Assembly (NCBI RefSeq): GCF_003633685.1
Contig: NZ_RBKT01000001.1
Location: 3,782,001 to 3,846,000, forward strand
Origin: Micromonospora pisi
Lineage (GTDB): Bacteria > Actinomycetota > Actinomycetes > Mycobacteriales > Micromonosporaceae
Reading direction: 5' to 3'
Length of the DNA stretch: 64,000 nucleotides
The notes under the pieces were generated by a model. That model did not search any database and was not told where the DNA came from. It was given only the letters and a program-made list of their open reading frames with translations. Every line of letters begins with the position of its first letter. Positions within the stretch are counted from its first letter, which is position 1. The position numbers were made by a program, and so were the translations under genes. Below, piece after piece: positions 49,959 to 59,026 of this stretch.

Positions 49959-50402
49959 TCAGCCGCCGAGGTCCTTGAGGAAACGGGCCTTGGACGGGCT
50001 GGCGTCCTCGTAACCCAGCCGCTGGTAGAACGCGTGCGCCCGGTCCCGGTGCCGGCTGCTGGTGACCTCCAGGCGGAGGCAGCCGGCCTCGCGGGCGCGT
50101 TGCTCGACCGCCGTGACCAGCGCGTAGCCGACACCCTGGCCCCGATAGCGGTCGTCGACGACCAACGCCACCAACCGCCCGAACCTGCCGGTCACCTCCA
50201 GCATCGGAATGACGTGCAGCGCGGCGACGCCGACCAGGTCACCGCCGTCGTCGGCGCCGACCAGCCAGCTCGACACATCGTCCAGCCAGTAGTCGAGGCG
50301 CTCGTGCACCGCCGCCTCGTCGGTCGGATACCCCAACTGCCCGAGCAGGACGGCGAGTCGCGGCACGTCCCGCCGCTGGACCGACCTCAGTTGTACGGCC
50401 AT
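49959..50402 (-). CDS. GNAT N-acetyltransferase
   Basis: The 147-residue single GNAT domain has ALVVDDRYRGQGVGYALVTAVEQ as acetyl-CoA loop and SSRHRDRAHAFYQRLGYED as the C-terminal part, resembling small aminoglycoside- or polyamine-type acetyltransferases. The substrate is unknown. GGAG stands about 10 nt before the ATG at 50402. It follows the lipoprotein gene by 4 bp on the same strand. Confidence 0.82.
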   Translation of the reverse strand: MAVQLRSVQRRDVPRLAVLLGQLGYPTDEAAVHERLDYWLDDVSSWLVGADDGGDLVGVAALHVIPMLEVTGRFGRLVALVVDDRYRGQGVGYALVTAVEQRAREAGCLRLEVTSSRHRDRAHAFYQRLGYEDASPSKARFLKDLGG

Positions 50403-50406
50403 GTGG

Positions 50407-50844
50407 TCAGCTCTCCACCGGAGTCGGTTCGGAACACTGAGCGAAGTCGATCAGCCCACGCCTGGAAACCGGCCCGGTACAGGTCCGGCGGCTGACGTTC
50501 TGTTCCCCGAACCTGTCCTGCCGGGAATCCCTGACGACCTCGACTCCACCGTCAACGCCCGCCTCGTACACCGAGGTGATCGGGTCACCTTCCGTGGTGG
50601 GCCTGGTCACCTTGAGGCGGGCCGGACGCCCGGCCTGCGCGGCATCGATGAAGCACGTGGCGGCATCCTCGGGAAGGTCGACGTTCTTCTGCGACAGTTC
50701 GAACGTCCCGCAGTCCTCGATCGCCGTCGAACTCCCCTCAACCGCGGCGGCGGTGGCCACGTCTGGCGCGTCTGACGTGTCCGGTCCGCCACAGGCCGAA
50801 AGCACCACCATGACCAGGGCCAGGTACGAAAGTCGCTGCACCAC
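50407..50844 (-). CDS. Lipoprotein, unknown function
   Basis: The 145-residue protein has a short lipoprotein signal RLSYLALVMVVLSACGG with lipobox LSAC, then a mature part with four further cysteines that may form two disulfides (EDCGTF, ATCFID, RTCTGP, AQCSEP). GGGGGAAG lies before the GTG at 50844; the ATG at 50859 would overlap that site. It is upstream of and close to the GNAT gene. Confidence 0.7.
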   Translation of the reverse strand: MVQRLSYLALVMVVLSACGGPDTSDAPDVATAAAVEGSSTAIEDCGTFELSQKNVDLPEDAATCFIDAAQAGRPARLKVTRPTTEGDPITSVYEAGVDGGVEVVRDSRQDRFGEQNVSRRTCTGPVSRRGLIDFAQCSEPTPVES

Positions 50845-51098
50845 GACAGCTTCCCCCATCACGTCAGTCTGAGGACTCGGACGCGGCCGTACGGCGATGC
50901 GTTCCGCTCCACAGCTGTAGGTTCTCGGCGTCCGGGAACGGTTGCGGACCCACTGGCAGTCAGCCAGCTGAGCCCGCCTACTTGCGGGAACGCCTCCGCC
51001 TCGCCCCGCCACACCCGCGAACACTCCTGTCGCCATCGGCGGAGTAGAGACAAGCCCTCGCGTCGTGTACGGGGGTGTGTGACGCGAATGGAGAATTA

Positions 51099-51716
51099 AT
51101 GGGTGTGGTGACACAAGGCGTGAGCACCGCCGCGGAGGTCACCGATGCCGAGATCATCGGCCGGATGCACGGGAATCCGGCCGCGTTCGAGGCGATCTTC
51201 GATCGTTACTACCCGGCGATCCACGGATACGCGAGCCGGCGGCTGGGGCGGGACCTGGCCGACGACGTGGCTGCGGAGACCTTCCTGGTCGCGTTCGACA
51301 AGTGGCGGCGGTACGACACGGCCCAGGACAGCGCCCGGCCCTGGCTGTACGGCATCGCGTCCAATCTCATCGCCGGCCACGAGCGGGCAGAGGCCCGGCG
51401 GTACCGGGCGTTCGCCCGCGCGGAACGTCTCGCGACGGCCGGCGCCAACCTCGACGGCGACGCCGACCAACTCGCCATCCGGCTGGACGCGGAGGCCGTT
51501 CGCGGTCGGCTCGCGGCGGCGCTGCACGAGATCGCACCCTCCGATCGGGAGGTGCTGCTCCTGGTCGCCTGGGCGGACCTGACAGGTGAGGAAATTGCCC
51601 GCGCGCTGGAGATTCCGGCCGGCACCGTCCGTTCACGGCTCCATCGGGCACGCAAGGGGTTGCAGGTCGCGCTGGGTGGCGCTGACCCTACGGCAGTTGG
51701 AAGGGATTTCGAATGA
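51099..51716 (+). CDS. ECF RNA polymerase sigma factor
   Basis: The 205-residue protein has sigma region 2 (FEAIFDRYYPAIHGYASRRLG, DDVAAETFLVAFDKWRRYD) and region 4 (APSDREVLLLVAWADLTGEEIARALEIPAGTVRSRLHRARKGL). GGAGAATTA precedes the ATG at 51099. It overlaps the next gene by 4 bp, which encodes a membrane partner that probably acts as anti-sigma factor. Confidence 0.92.
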   Translation: MGVVTQGVSTAAEVTDAEIIGRMHGNPAAFEAIFDRYYPAIHGYASRRLGRDLADDVAAETFLVAFDKWRRYDTAQDSARPWLYGIASNLIAGHERAEARRYRAFARAERLATAGANLDGDADQLAIRLDAEAVRGRLAAALHEIAPSDREVLLLVAWADLTGEEIARALEIPAGTVRSRLHRARKGLQVALGGADPTAVGRDFE

Positions 51717-52738
51717 CCGACAACATCACCATTCTGCGTGAATGCTGGCACGGGGTCGAGCCGCCGTCGCCGGACGCGCAGGACCGGGCGCGGGCGGCGC
51801 TGATGGCCAGGATCGCGCGGACCGACGTCGCGGAGGTGCCCGTACGGAAGCGGGTCAAGGCTCGCGGTTGGCGCCTGCGCGGCTGGACGTTGCGATCCGG
51901 CATCGCCACGGTGGCCGCAGCCGCCCTGGCGGTCGGCCTCGTCACCGTCGGTGGCCTCGGCAAGGGGCCGGACGAGCCGTCCGGAGCGTCCGGGTCCGCG
52001 GCCGTGACCTTCGAGCTGGCTGCCGCGTACGCCGAGGCACAGCCGTTCACGCCGCCGCGACCCGACCAGTGGACCTATGTCGAGATCAGGGTCGTCAACT
52101 CGGACGCGGACGTCAGGAGCAAGGGGCTGAAGCCGGAGGTGACGACGCAGCGGTGGCGCCGGGCCGACGGCAAGCAAGCCGCCGAGATCGTTGACGGGGC
52201 GCTCCAGATTTTCGACGAGCCCCCGGGACTGACCCGTTTCCCCCCGACGGACTATCCGACGCTGGCCGGGCTGCCCACGAATCCGCACGCGCTGCTCGAC
52301 TGGTTGCGGGCCAGGATGGGCCCCTTCAACGTGGACACCGAGGAGCAACGGAACACCGGCCTGTTCAACGCGATCTCCACGATCCTGCGCGACAACCTAC
52401 TCCCGCCCGCGGTGACGGCGGCGCTGCTGCGAGCGGCCGCCCTGATCCCCGGTGTCGACCAGGCCCCGCGCCAGGTCAACATCGACGGCCGTACGGCGAC
52501 GGCGGTCGGCCGCCTTCAGGACGGGTGGCGGCAGGAGGATCTGCTCCTCGACCCGGGCAGCCATGAGTTCATCGGCTACCGATCCGTGGCCGCCAAGGAC
52601 ATCGACCTCAACACCGACGAGACCACCCCCGCCGGCCCCGTCCACGGCGAACCGATCCATGTGAAGAAGGGCGATGTCCAGGTCATGTTGACCCGGCTGG
52701 CCGGCCGGATCGTGAACGCAGCGGGCCAGACCAGCTAA
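51713..52738 (+). CDS. CU044_5270-family membrane protein, likely partner of ECF sigma
   Basis: The 341-residue protein has a cytoplasmic N-terminus of about 60 residues, one membrane helix (GIATVAAAALAVGLVTVGGL) and an external domain of about 250 residues with a WTYVEIRVVNSDADV start and a C-terminal GRTATAVGRLQDGWRQEDLLLDP. This layout and its overlap with the sigma gene fit the CU044_5270 family, thought to be associated with ECF sigma control. A zinc anti-sigma motif is not visible. Confidence 0.82.
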   Translation: MTDNITILRECWHGVEPPSPDAQDRARAALMARIARTDVAEVPVRKRVKARGWRLRGWTLRSGIATVAAAALAVGLVTVGGLGKGPDEPSGASGSAAVTFELAAAYAEAQPFTPPRPDQWTYVEIRVVNSDADVRSKGLKPEVTTQRWRRADGKQAAEIVDGALQIFDEPPGLTRFPPTDYPTLAGLPTNPHALLDWLRARMGPFNVDTEEQRNTGLFNAISTILRDNLLPPAVTAALLRAAALIPGVDQAPRQVNIDGRTATAVGRLQDGWRQEDLLLDPGSHEFIGYRSVAAKDIDLNTDETTPAGPVHGEPIHVKKGDVQVMLTRLAGRIVNAAGQTS

Positions 52739-52760
52739 CGGGGCACGTCCCTACGACAAG

Positions 52761-52790
52761 ACGCGGGGCGGGCTGACGTCCGCCCCGCGT
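52761..52790 (+). terminator. Hairpin after sigma factor operon
   Basis: ACGCGGGGCGG (52761-52771) and CCGCCCCGCGT (52780-52790) form a perfect 11-bp stem with an 8-nt loop, 22 nt past the stop. A GGGCCC palindrome follows immediately. Confidence 0.65.
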
Positions 52791-52791
52791 T

Positions 52792-52852
52792 GCAGTTAAG
52801 GAAGGGCCCCTTGTTAACGCTATGCGTTAACAAGGGGCCCTTCCTTAACTGC
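52792..52852. repeat. GGGCCC palindrome, copy 4 (longest, 29-bp perfect arms)
   Basis: Bases 52792-52820 and 52824-52852 are perfect inverted repeats with a 3-nt loop (TAT), containing the GGAAGGGCCCC core and GTTAAC flanks. It lies between convergent genes ending at 52738 and 52854. Confidence 0.92.
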
Positions 52853-52853
52853 G

Positions 52854-54437
52854 TTACAGGCCGATGCGGCCGGTGCCGGCACCCGCCGTCACGATGGACT
52901 TGACGTTGCTGGCGGTGTCGAGCTGGTACGAGTACGGGATGCTGGCCACGCTGCCACCGGTCTGGCCGGTGCCGGAGTTGACGAAGTGGTTGTTCCGGGC
53001 GACCAGGGTGCCGGGGCCGGAGTCGGCCTCACCCAGGTGGTACGGGTCGGGCACGTTCTCGAAGTAGTTGCCCTCGACCAGGACACCCGCACCCTCGGTG
53101 GAGGCGACGCCGTAGCCGCTGTTGTTGTTGTAGTAGTTGTTGTACACGTGCACCGGGTTGGCGAACCGGACCCGGGGGTTGCGCTGGGTGGTGCCGTCGA
53201 ACCAGTTGTGGTGGTAGCTCACCCGCAGGTGGCCACGGTCCTGGCTGCCGTTGTCGTCGCTGTGGCCGAGCAGCATGTTCTTGTCGTGGCCGTAGACCCG
53301 GTTCCAGGAGACGGTGACGAAGTCGGAGCCGCGCTTGATGTCGACGGCGCCGTCGTACCCGTCGGTGAAGCTGTTGTGGTCGATCCAGATGTTGGTGGCC
53401 GACTCCTGCACGTTGATGGCGTCGTCGTCCCAGCCGCGGAAGTTCAGGTTGCGGATGATGACGTTGCGGTCGCCGTTGATGTTGAATCCGCAGCCGTTGA
53501 TGGTGGCACCGGAACCGACGCCGAGAATGGTCTTGTTCGACCGGACCCGGAGCATGCCGGAGCAGGAGATGCTTCCGGAGACCCGGATCACCGCCGCGCT
53601 GGTCGAGCCGAGCGCGCTGGTCAACGCACCGGCGTCGGAGACGGTCGTGGAGGGCGCGCTGCCGCCACCGGTGGTGCCGCCGTTCTGGGTGGCCCAGCCG
53701 ACCAGCCCCGTCTGCGGGGGCAGGGTCGGTCCGGTGGTCGGCGGGGTGGTCGGTGGACCGGCGGTCGGGCCGGTGGTCGGCGGGTTGGTCGGCGGCGTGG
53801 TGCCGCCGCTGTCCACGCTGACGTCGTCGAAAACCGCGCTGGCGTACGAGGTGACCAGGGCGATCCGGCCGGCGGTCTGGGCGCTGTTGCTGCCGGAGCC
53901 GATCTGGGAGCCGTTGACGAACCCACGGATGGTGCTGCCGGTCGCCTCCAGGCGCAGGGTGTACCAGGTGCCGGTCGAGACGGAGACCGCCGCCGACCCG
54001 ATCACCGTGATCGAGCTGCCGTTGACCGCCTGCAACTCGGCCCGGCCGTTGTTGATCAGCGCCAGCCGGTACATCCTGGTCGCGCTGTTGGAGCGGGACC
54101 CGATCGCGACCACCCGGTTCGAGCCGTTGAACGCCAGCGGCTTCACCCGAGCCTGCACCTGGTAGTCGGTCCAACTGGTCTGGCCGGCGAAGGCCCGGGC
54201 CAGTTCGCTGCCCGAGTTGCCCTGCCGATACGCGGACGTGCCGTCGGTCACCAGCGACCAGTCGCCGCCCGACTTGGACCAGCCGTCGGCGTTGCCGTCG
54301 TTGAAGTTGTCCGAGAACAGGGTCGCGGCCTGGGCTGCCGTCGTCATGCCGACGGCCATCACCACCGCGACCGCGCCGGCGCCGAGCGCGACCAGCACAC
54401 CGCGGCGACGGATGCTTCTTCTCTTCACTGCGTGCAC
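52854..54437 (-). CDS. Secreted pectate lyase (PL1), single catalytic module, gene A
   Basis: The 527-residue protein has a signal peptide ending near AAQAAT, a concanavalin/LamG-like domain (about 15-190 of the mature chain, FSDNFNDGNADGWSKSGGDW), a Thr/Pro linker and a PL1 parallel beta-helix with NIWIDHNSFTDGYDGAVDIKRG, SDFVTVSWNR, and catalytic arginine in RNPRVRF (about 416). The catalytic module (IRVSGSISCSGMLRVRSNKT) is of the same subtype as the second module of gene B. It cuts polygalacturonate by beta-elimination with calcium. AGGAGG lies 9 nt before the GTG at 54437. Confidence 0.9.
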   Translation of the reverse strand: MHAVKRRSIRRRGVLVALGAGAVAVVMAVGMTTAAQAATLFSDNFNDGNADGWSKSGGDWSLVTDGTSAYRQGNSGSELARAFAGQTSWTDYQVQARVKPLAFNGSNRVVAIGSRSNSATRMYRLALINNGRAELQAVNGSSITVIGSAAVSVSTGTWYTLRLEATGSTIRGFVNGSQIGSGSNSAQTAGRIALVTSYASAVFDDVSVDSGGTTPPTNPPTTGPTAGPPTTPPTTGPTLPPQTGLVGWATQNGGTTGGGSAPSTTVSDAGALTSALGSTSAAVIRVSGSISCSGMLRVRSNKTILGVGSGATINGCGFNINGDRNVIIRNLNFRGWDDDAINVQESATNIWIDHNSFTDGYDGAVDIKRGSDFVTVSWNRVYGHDKNMLLGHSDDNGSQDRGHLRVSYHHNWFDGTTQRNPRVRFANPVHVYNNYYNNNSGYGVASTEGAGVLVEGNYFENVPDPYHLGEADSGPGTLVARNNHFVNSGTGQTGGSVASIPYSYQLDTASNVKSIVTAGAGTGRIGL

Positions 54438-54460
54438 TTCTTCTTGCCTCCTGGGGCTGG

Positions 54461-54495
54461 GGCTCGGGTGGTGGCGCACGGCCGCCACCCGAGCC
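54461..54495 (-). terminator. Hairpin between pectate lyase genes B and A
   Basis: GGCTCGGGTGGTGGC (54461-54475) pairs with GCCGCCACCCGAGCC (54481-54495) at 14 of 15 positions, loop GCACG, 25 nt past the stop of gene B. Confidence 0.6.
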
Positions 54496-54519
54496 GGCAT
54501 GATGGTGGTTTCCCTGGGG

Positions 54520-57090
54520 TCAGGGGTTGATCCGCCCGGCGCCCGCGCCTGCGGTGACGATGGACTTCACGCTGTTGGCGGCGTCCATCGCGTACGAGTA
54601 CGGGACGGCGGCGACGTCTCCGGCGCTCTCCGGGGCACCGGAGTTGACGAAGACGTTGTTCCGCTGGACCAGGTCGCCCGGGTCCGATTCGGCGTAGCCG
54701 ACGGCGGTCGGCCGGGTGACGTTCTCGAAGTAGTTCCCCTCGACCAGCACGCCCGCGCCCATGGTGGACGCGACGCCGTAGTCGGCGCCGAAGTAGTAGT
54801 TGTTGAACACGTGCACCGGGTCACCGAAACGGACTCTCGGGTGCCGTTCCCGGCTGCCGTCGAACCAGTTGTGGTGGTACGTCACCCGCAGGTGGCCGAT
54901 GTCGGCGGTGTGCCCGTCATCGTGGCCGAGCAGCATGCTCTTGGTGTGGTTCGTGACCCGGTTCCAGGAGACGGTGACGAAGTCCGACTCCCGTTTGACG
55001 TCGACCGCACCGTCGTACCCGCCGTCGAAGGTGTTGTGGTCGATCCAGACGTTCCGCGAGCCCTGCACGTTGATCGCGTCGTCGTCCCAGCCCCGGAAGG
55101 TGAGGTTACGGATGATGACGTTCGTCGCCGAGCTGACGTTCAGCCCGTTGTCCAGGGTCGCGTTGCTGCCGACGCCGAGCACGGTCTTGTTCGACCGGAC
55201 GTCGTTCATGGTGTCCGGCAAACTCAGCGAGCCCTGCACTCGGATGGTCAGCGGTGACGACGACTCCAGGGCGTCGGCGAGCGCCTGCCCGTCGGTCACC
55301 GTGACGGTCTGGCCTCCGGCACCACCGGTGGTGCCGCCGTTCTGGGTGGCCCAGCCGATCAGGCCGGTCTGCGGACCGCTGGTCGGCGGTGGGGTCGTGG
55401 CCGGGGGCGTGGTGGGTGGCGGGGTGGTCGCGGGGGGCGTGGTGGGTGGATTGGTCGGGCCGCCGGGCGCACCGACCTTGCCGACCCCGGCCTGCGCGAG
55501 GACGGTGGCCTTGGTGTCGCAGGCGGTGCCGATCGTGTACGGGTACGGCGGGTCGGTGACGCTGCCGCCGGTCTGACCGGTGCCCGAGCCGACGAAGCAG
55601 TTGTTCCGGGCGACCAGGCGGCCGTCCCCGGAGGATGCCTCACCCAGGTGGTACGGGTCGTCGACGCCTTCGAAGTAGTTGCCTTCGACGATGACGCCGG
55701 AGTCCTCGGTGGCGGCGACGCCGTAGTTTCCGGTGTTCAGGTAGTAGTTGCTGTAGACGTGCACCTGGTCGCCGAAGCGGACCCGGGGGTTGCGCTGGTT
55801 GGTGTTGTCGAAGAAGTTGTGGTGGTAGCTGACCTTGAGCCGGCCGACGTCCTGGGCGGCGTTGCCGTCGTCGTGGCCGAGCAGCATGTTCTTGTCGGTG
55901 CCGTCGGCGTGGTTGTAGGAGATGGTCACGTACGACGAGCCGCGCTTGACGTCGACGCCACCGTCGGCGCCGGTGGTCCAGGTGTTGTGGTCGACCCAGA
56001 TGTGGTGCGAGAACATCTGCACGTTGACCGCGTCGTCGGCCCAGTCGCGGAAGTTCAGGTTCCGCAGGATGACGTTGTGTACGGCGTTCGCGGGCGGCGC
56101 GGTGATGGCGTTGTCGATCGGCAGGCCGATGTTGAGGCCGCCGCCGGTGAAGCCGGAGTTCGCCCCGACCCCGACGATGGTCTTGTCGGAGCTGACCTCG
56201 TGCATCGGGCCGGGCAGCGCGATCATGCCGTTCACCTGGATGATCTTCGGTCCGGCCGAGGCCGCCTCGGTGATGAACTGGGAGGCGCTGGTGACGGTGA
56301 CGGTCGGGCCGCCCGCGCCGCCGGTGGTGCCGTTCTGGCCCCACGCGTTGACCGAGGCCCAGCCGTCGGCGACGTTGCCACCCGGGTTGCCGGGCGGGGT
56401 CGGCGTCGGGGTGGTCGGGGTCGGTGTCGGGTTGGTCGGCGTCGGTGTCGGGTCGGCGCCGCCGGAGGAGACGAGCACGTTGTCGAAGTTCGCCGAGGCG
56501 TTGAAGGTGGCGACGCCGATCCGGCCGGTGGCGTACTGACTGTCGGTGCCCTCGGCGAGCAGGGTGTCGTTGACGTACCCCCGGAGGCTGCTGCCGTTGA
56601 CGTCGAGCCGGAGCGTGTAGGTGGTGCCGACGCTCACCGACACGCTGGCCGTGTCGAGGGTGGTCGAGGAGCCGCCGGCGAGCCGCTTGAGTTCGACCGT
56701 GTTGTTGCTGCGCAGCGCCAGGTAGTAGTAGCTGGTGCTGCTCTGCACCCGGGCGAGTAGCGCGACGAAGCGGTTGGACCCGTTGAAGGCGGTCGGTTTC
56801 ACGGTCGCCTGGACCGAATAGTTGGACCAGCTTGTCGTACCGGCGATGGAACGGGCGTCGCTGCTGGTGCCGCTCTGCCGGTAGACGCGGGAGCCGTCGG
56901 TGGCGACCGACCAGCTACCGCCGGAGGCGGTCCAGCCGGTGGCGTTGCCGTCTTCGAAGTCGTCGGAAAAGAGGGTGGCGGCGTAGGCGGTGGCGCCCAT
57001 GCCGAGCGCGAGAGCGACCGCGGTGACGGCGGCGCCGAGCGCGATCAGGAGACCACGGCGATGCCTTCGCCGGGTTTCGGTGGTTTCCAT
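54520..57090 (-). CDS. Secreted pectate lyase with two PL1 modules, gene B
   Basis: The 856-residue protein has a signal peptide (LLIALGAAVTAVALALGMGATAYA), a LamG-like domain (about 37-205), a Thr/Pro linker, a first PL1 module (about 235-540) with IALPGPMHEVSSDKTIVG and RNPRVRF (about 430), a second linker PPTTPPATTPPPTT, and a second PL1 module (about 590-856) with LSLPDTMNDVRSNKT and RHPRVRF (about 747). Both modules keep the WIDHN/WVDHN and arginine motifs, so both should be active. The two modules are of different subtype, matching genes C and A respectively. AGGAGG precedes the ATG at 57090. Confidence 0.9.
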   Translation of the reverse strand: METTETRRRHRRGLLIALGAAVTAVALALGMGATAYAATLFSDDFEDGNATGWTASGGSWSVATDGSRVYRQSGTSSDARSIAGTTSWSNYSVQATVKPTAFNGSNRFVALLARVQSSTSYYYLALRSNNTVELKRLAGGSSTTLDTASVSVSVGTTYTLRLDVNGSSLRGYVNDTLLAEGTDSQYATGRIGVATFNASANFDNVLVSSGGADPTPTPTNPTPTPTTPTPTPPGNPGGNVADGWASVNAWGQNGTTGGAGGPTVTVTSASQFITEAASAGPKIIQVNGMIALPGPMHEVSSDKTIVGVGANSGFTGGGLNIGLPIDNAITAPPANAVHNVILRNLNFRDWADDAVNVQMFSHHIWVDHNTWTTGADGGVDVKRGSSYVTISYNHADGTDKNMLLGHDDGNAAQDVGRLKVSYHHNFFDNTNQRNPRVRFGDQVHVYSNYYLNTGNYGVAATEDSGVIVEGNYFEGVDDPYHLGEASSGDGRLVARNNCFVGSGTGQTGGSVTDPPYPYTIGTACDTKATVLAQAGVGKVGAPGGPTNPPTTPPATTPPPTTPPATTPPPTSGPQTGLIGWATQNGGTTGGAGGQTVTVTDGQALADALESSSPLTIRVQGSLSLPDTMNDVRSNKTVLGVGSNATLDNGLNVSSATNVIIRNLTFRGWDDDAINVQGSRNVWIDHNTFDGGYDGAVDVKRESDFVTVSWNRVTNHTKSMLLGHDDGHTADIGHLRVTYHHNWFDGSRERHPRVRFGDPVHVFNNYYFGADYGVASTMGAGVLVEGNYFENVTRPTAVGYAESDPGDLVQRNNVFVNSGAPESAGDVAAVPYSYAMDAANSVKSIVTAGAGAGRINP

Positions 57091-57129
57091 GGAACCTCCT
57101 CGGTGCCTATCTGCCCAGGTCAGACAGAT

Positions 57130-57149
57130 AGATCGATGTTTGTCGATCT
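57130..57149. promoter_or_regulatory. AGATCGA-N6-TCGATCT palindrome (operator candidate)
   Basis: Perfect 7-bp arms (57130-57136, 57143-57149) stand 40 nt before the start of gene B in an AT-rich patch, where a dimeric regulator would act. Confidence 0.45.
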
Positions 57150-57214
57150 CTTGGGGCCGGGAGTGCCCAGGGCTGGCTGGCACTGCCCGGGCGCCGGGCT
57201 GGATCGAACGTCAC

Positions 57215-57266
57215 GCCGGGAGGGGTGCGGGAGAACCGGGCTGACTCGCCCGTACCCGCTCCCGGC
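57215..57266 (-). terminator. Hairpin downstream of pectate lyase gene C
   Basis: GCCGGGAG (57215-57222) pairs with CTCCCGGC (57259-57266) with further imperfect pairing inside the loop (GGTGCGGG against CCCGTACC). Confidence 0.45.
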
Positions 57267-57301
57267 GCGGCACTGACTGACGGAACTGGTGGCGCCTGGA
57301 G

Positions 57302-58924
57302 CTAGAGGCCGATCTTGCCGGTGCCGGAACCGGCCATCACCACCGACTTGATGGTGTTCGGGTCTGCGACGCTGTAGCGGTAGTAGGTGCTCGGCTCCTG
57401 CACCGTGCCACCGGAGTCGCCCGCCTCACTCGTGCCGGCGAGTACGTTGTTCCGCGCCACCAGCCGGCCCCGCGACCCCGCGTAGCTGATCGACCAGGGC
57501 ACCTCGACGTCCTCGAAGTAGTTCCCCTCGACCACACAACCCGAGTTGAGCTGGCAGGCGACACCGACGTCGGTGTTGTAGACGAAGTAGTTGTTGAACA
57601 CGTGCACCGGCTCACCGAAACGGACCCGGGGATTGCGCTGCGGCGTACGGTCGAACCAGTTGTTGTGGTACGTCACCTTCAGGTAACCGGTGTCCTGCGC
57701 CGCGTTGCTGTCGTCATGCCCGAGCAGCATGTTCTTCGTGTGGTGATGGGTGTGGTTCCAGGAGACCGTGACGTAACTGGCCCCCCGCTTGATGTCGATC
57801 AGGCCGTCGTAGCCGAGCGACAGGTCGTTGTGGTCGATCCAGACGTGGTGCGAGTACATCTGCACGTTGACCGCGTCGTCCACGGTGTTGCGGAAGTTCA
57901 GGTTGCGGACGATGACGTTGTGCACCGCATCGGCCGGCGGGCTGGTCACGTCACTGGCCGGCAGACCGATGTTGAGCCCGCCCCCGGTGATCCCGGAACT
58001 GGCACCGACACCGACGATGGTCTTGTCCGAGGTCACGTCGTGCATCGGACCGGGCAGCGCGATCATGCCGCTGACCCTGATGTTCAACGGGCCTGACTGG
58101 GAGATCGCGGCGAGCAACTCCGCCGGGGTGTCGACGGTGACGGTCGGCCCGCCGGCTCCACCGGTGGTGCCGTTCTGGCCGAGCGCATTGACCGAAGCGA
58201 ACCCGATCGGCGGTGCGCCCGGATCCAACGGCGGTTCGGTCGGCGGCAGCGTCGGCCCGGTGGTCGGCCCGGTGGTCGGCGGAGGGCCGGTCACCGTCGC
58301 CACCTCGACGTCGTCGAAGGAGGCGCTGGCGTACGAGGTGGCCAGGCCGGCCCGCCCGGAGCTGAAGCCGCTGTCGGTGGCCTGGACCACCAGGTTGCCG
58401 TTGACGTACCCGCGCAGCGAGCTACCGACCGCGTCCAGCCGCAGCGTCGCCCAGTTGCCGACCGGCACCGCCGCCGAGCCGGTGCCGAGCGCGACCGGGT
58501 CACCCCCGGCCCGCTTGATCAGCTGTACGGCGCCCCCGCTGGTCACCACCAGGGCGTAGTAGTTGCTGCTGCTCTGCGCGCGGGCGACCACCCCGACATG
58601 CCGGTTCGCGCCGTTGAAGCCGGTCGGCTTGACCCGGGCCTGGACGCCGTAGTCGGCCCAGGTCGTCTGGCCGACCAGGGTACGGGCGTCGCTGCTCTGC
58701 CCGGACTGCCGGTAGACCAGCGAACCGTCGGTCACCACGGACCAACTGCCGCCCGACTTCGACCAACCGTTGGAGTTGCCGTCCTCGAAGGTGTCCGACA
58801 GCAGGCTGTCGGCGAACGCGTACGGCATCCCGTAGGTCACCGCGACGGCGCTGAGGGTGCCGGCGACACCGGCGGCGGCGAGCAGCCGCCATCTCGGTCG
58901 TCCCCGGGTGCGGATCGGTTTCAC
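57302..58924 (-). CDS. Secreted pectate lyase (PL1), gene C
   Basis: The 540-residue protein has a signal peptide (LLAAAGVAGTLSAVAVTYGMPYAFA), a LamG-like domain (LLSDTFEDGNSNGWSKSGGSW, about 38-205), a Thr/Pro linker, and one PL1 module with IALPGPMHDVTSDKTIVG, HHVWIDHNDLS and RNPRVRF (about 429). It matches the first module of gene B. Cysteines VACQLNSGCVVEG may form a local disulfide. GGAGG lies 6 nt before the GTG at 58924. Confidence 0.9.
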   Translation of the reverse strand: MKPIRTRGRPRWRLLAAAGVAGTLSAVAVTYGMPYAFADSLLSDTFEDGNSNGWSKSGGSWSVVTDGSLVYRQSGQSSDARTLVGQTTWADYGVQARVKPTGFNGANRHVGVVARAQSSSNYYALVVTSGGAVQLIKRAGGDPVALGTGSAAVPVGNWATLRLDAVGSSLRGYVNGNLVVQATDSGFSSGRAGLATSYASASFDDVEVATVTGPPPTTGPTTGPTLPPTEPPLDPGAPPIGFASVNALGQNGTTGGAGGPTVTVDTPAELLAAISQSGPLNIRVSGMIALPGPMHDVTSDKTIVGVGASSGITGGGLNIGLPASDVTSPPADAVHNVIVRNLNFRNTVDDAVNVQMYSHHVWIDHNDLSLGYDGLIDIKRGASYVTVSWNHTHHHTKNMLLGHDDSNAAQDTGYLKVTYHNNWFDRTPQRNPRVRFGEPVHVFNNYFVYNTDVGVACQLNSGCVVEGNYFEDVEVPWSISYAGSRGRLVARNNVLAGTSEAGDSGGTVQEPSTYYRYSVADPNTIKSVVMAGSGTGKIGL

Positions 58925-58967
58925 ACTGGGCCTCCTCCTGGTGGTGGTGGTGGGTTGCGGTTGAAGC

Positions 58968-59018
58968 GTTAGGAAGGGCCCCTTCACATCCCTATGCGTT
59001 AACAAGGGGCCCTTCCTT
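58968..59018. repeat. GGGCCC palindrome, copy 5
   Basis: AGGAAGGGCCCCTT (58971-58984) and AAGGGGCCCTTCCT (59004-59017) are perfect arms around a 19-nt loop, between the stop of gene D (59027) and the start of gene C (58924), both on the minus strand. Confidence 0.85.
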
Positions 59019-59026
59019 CCGAAGGG

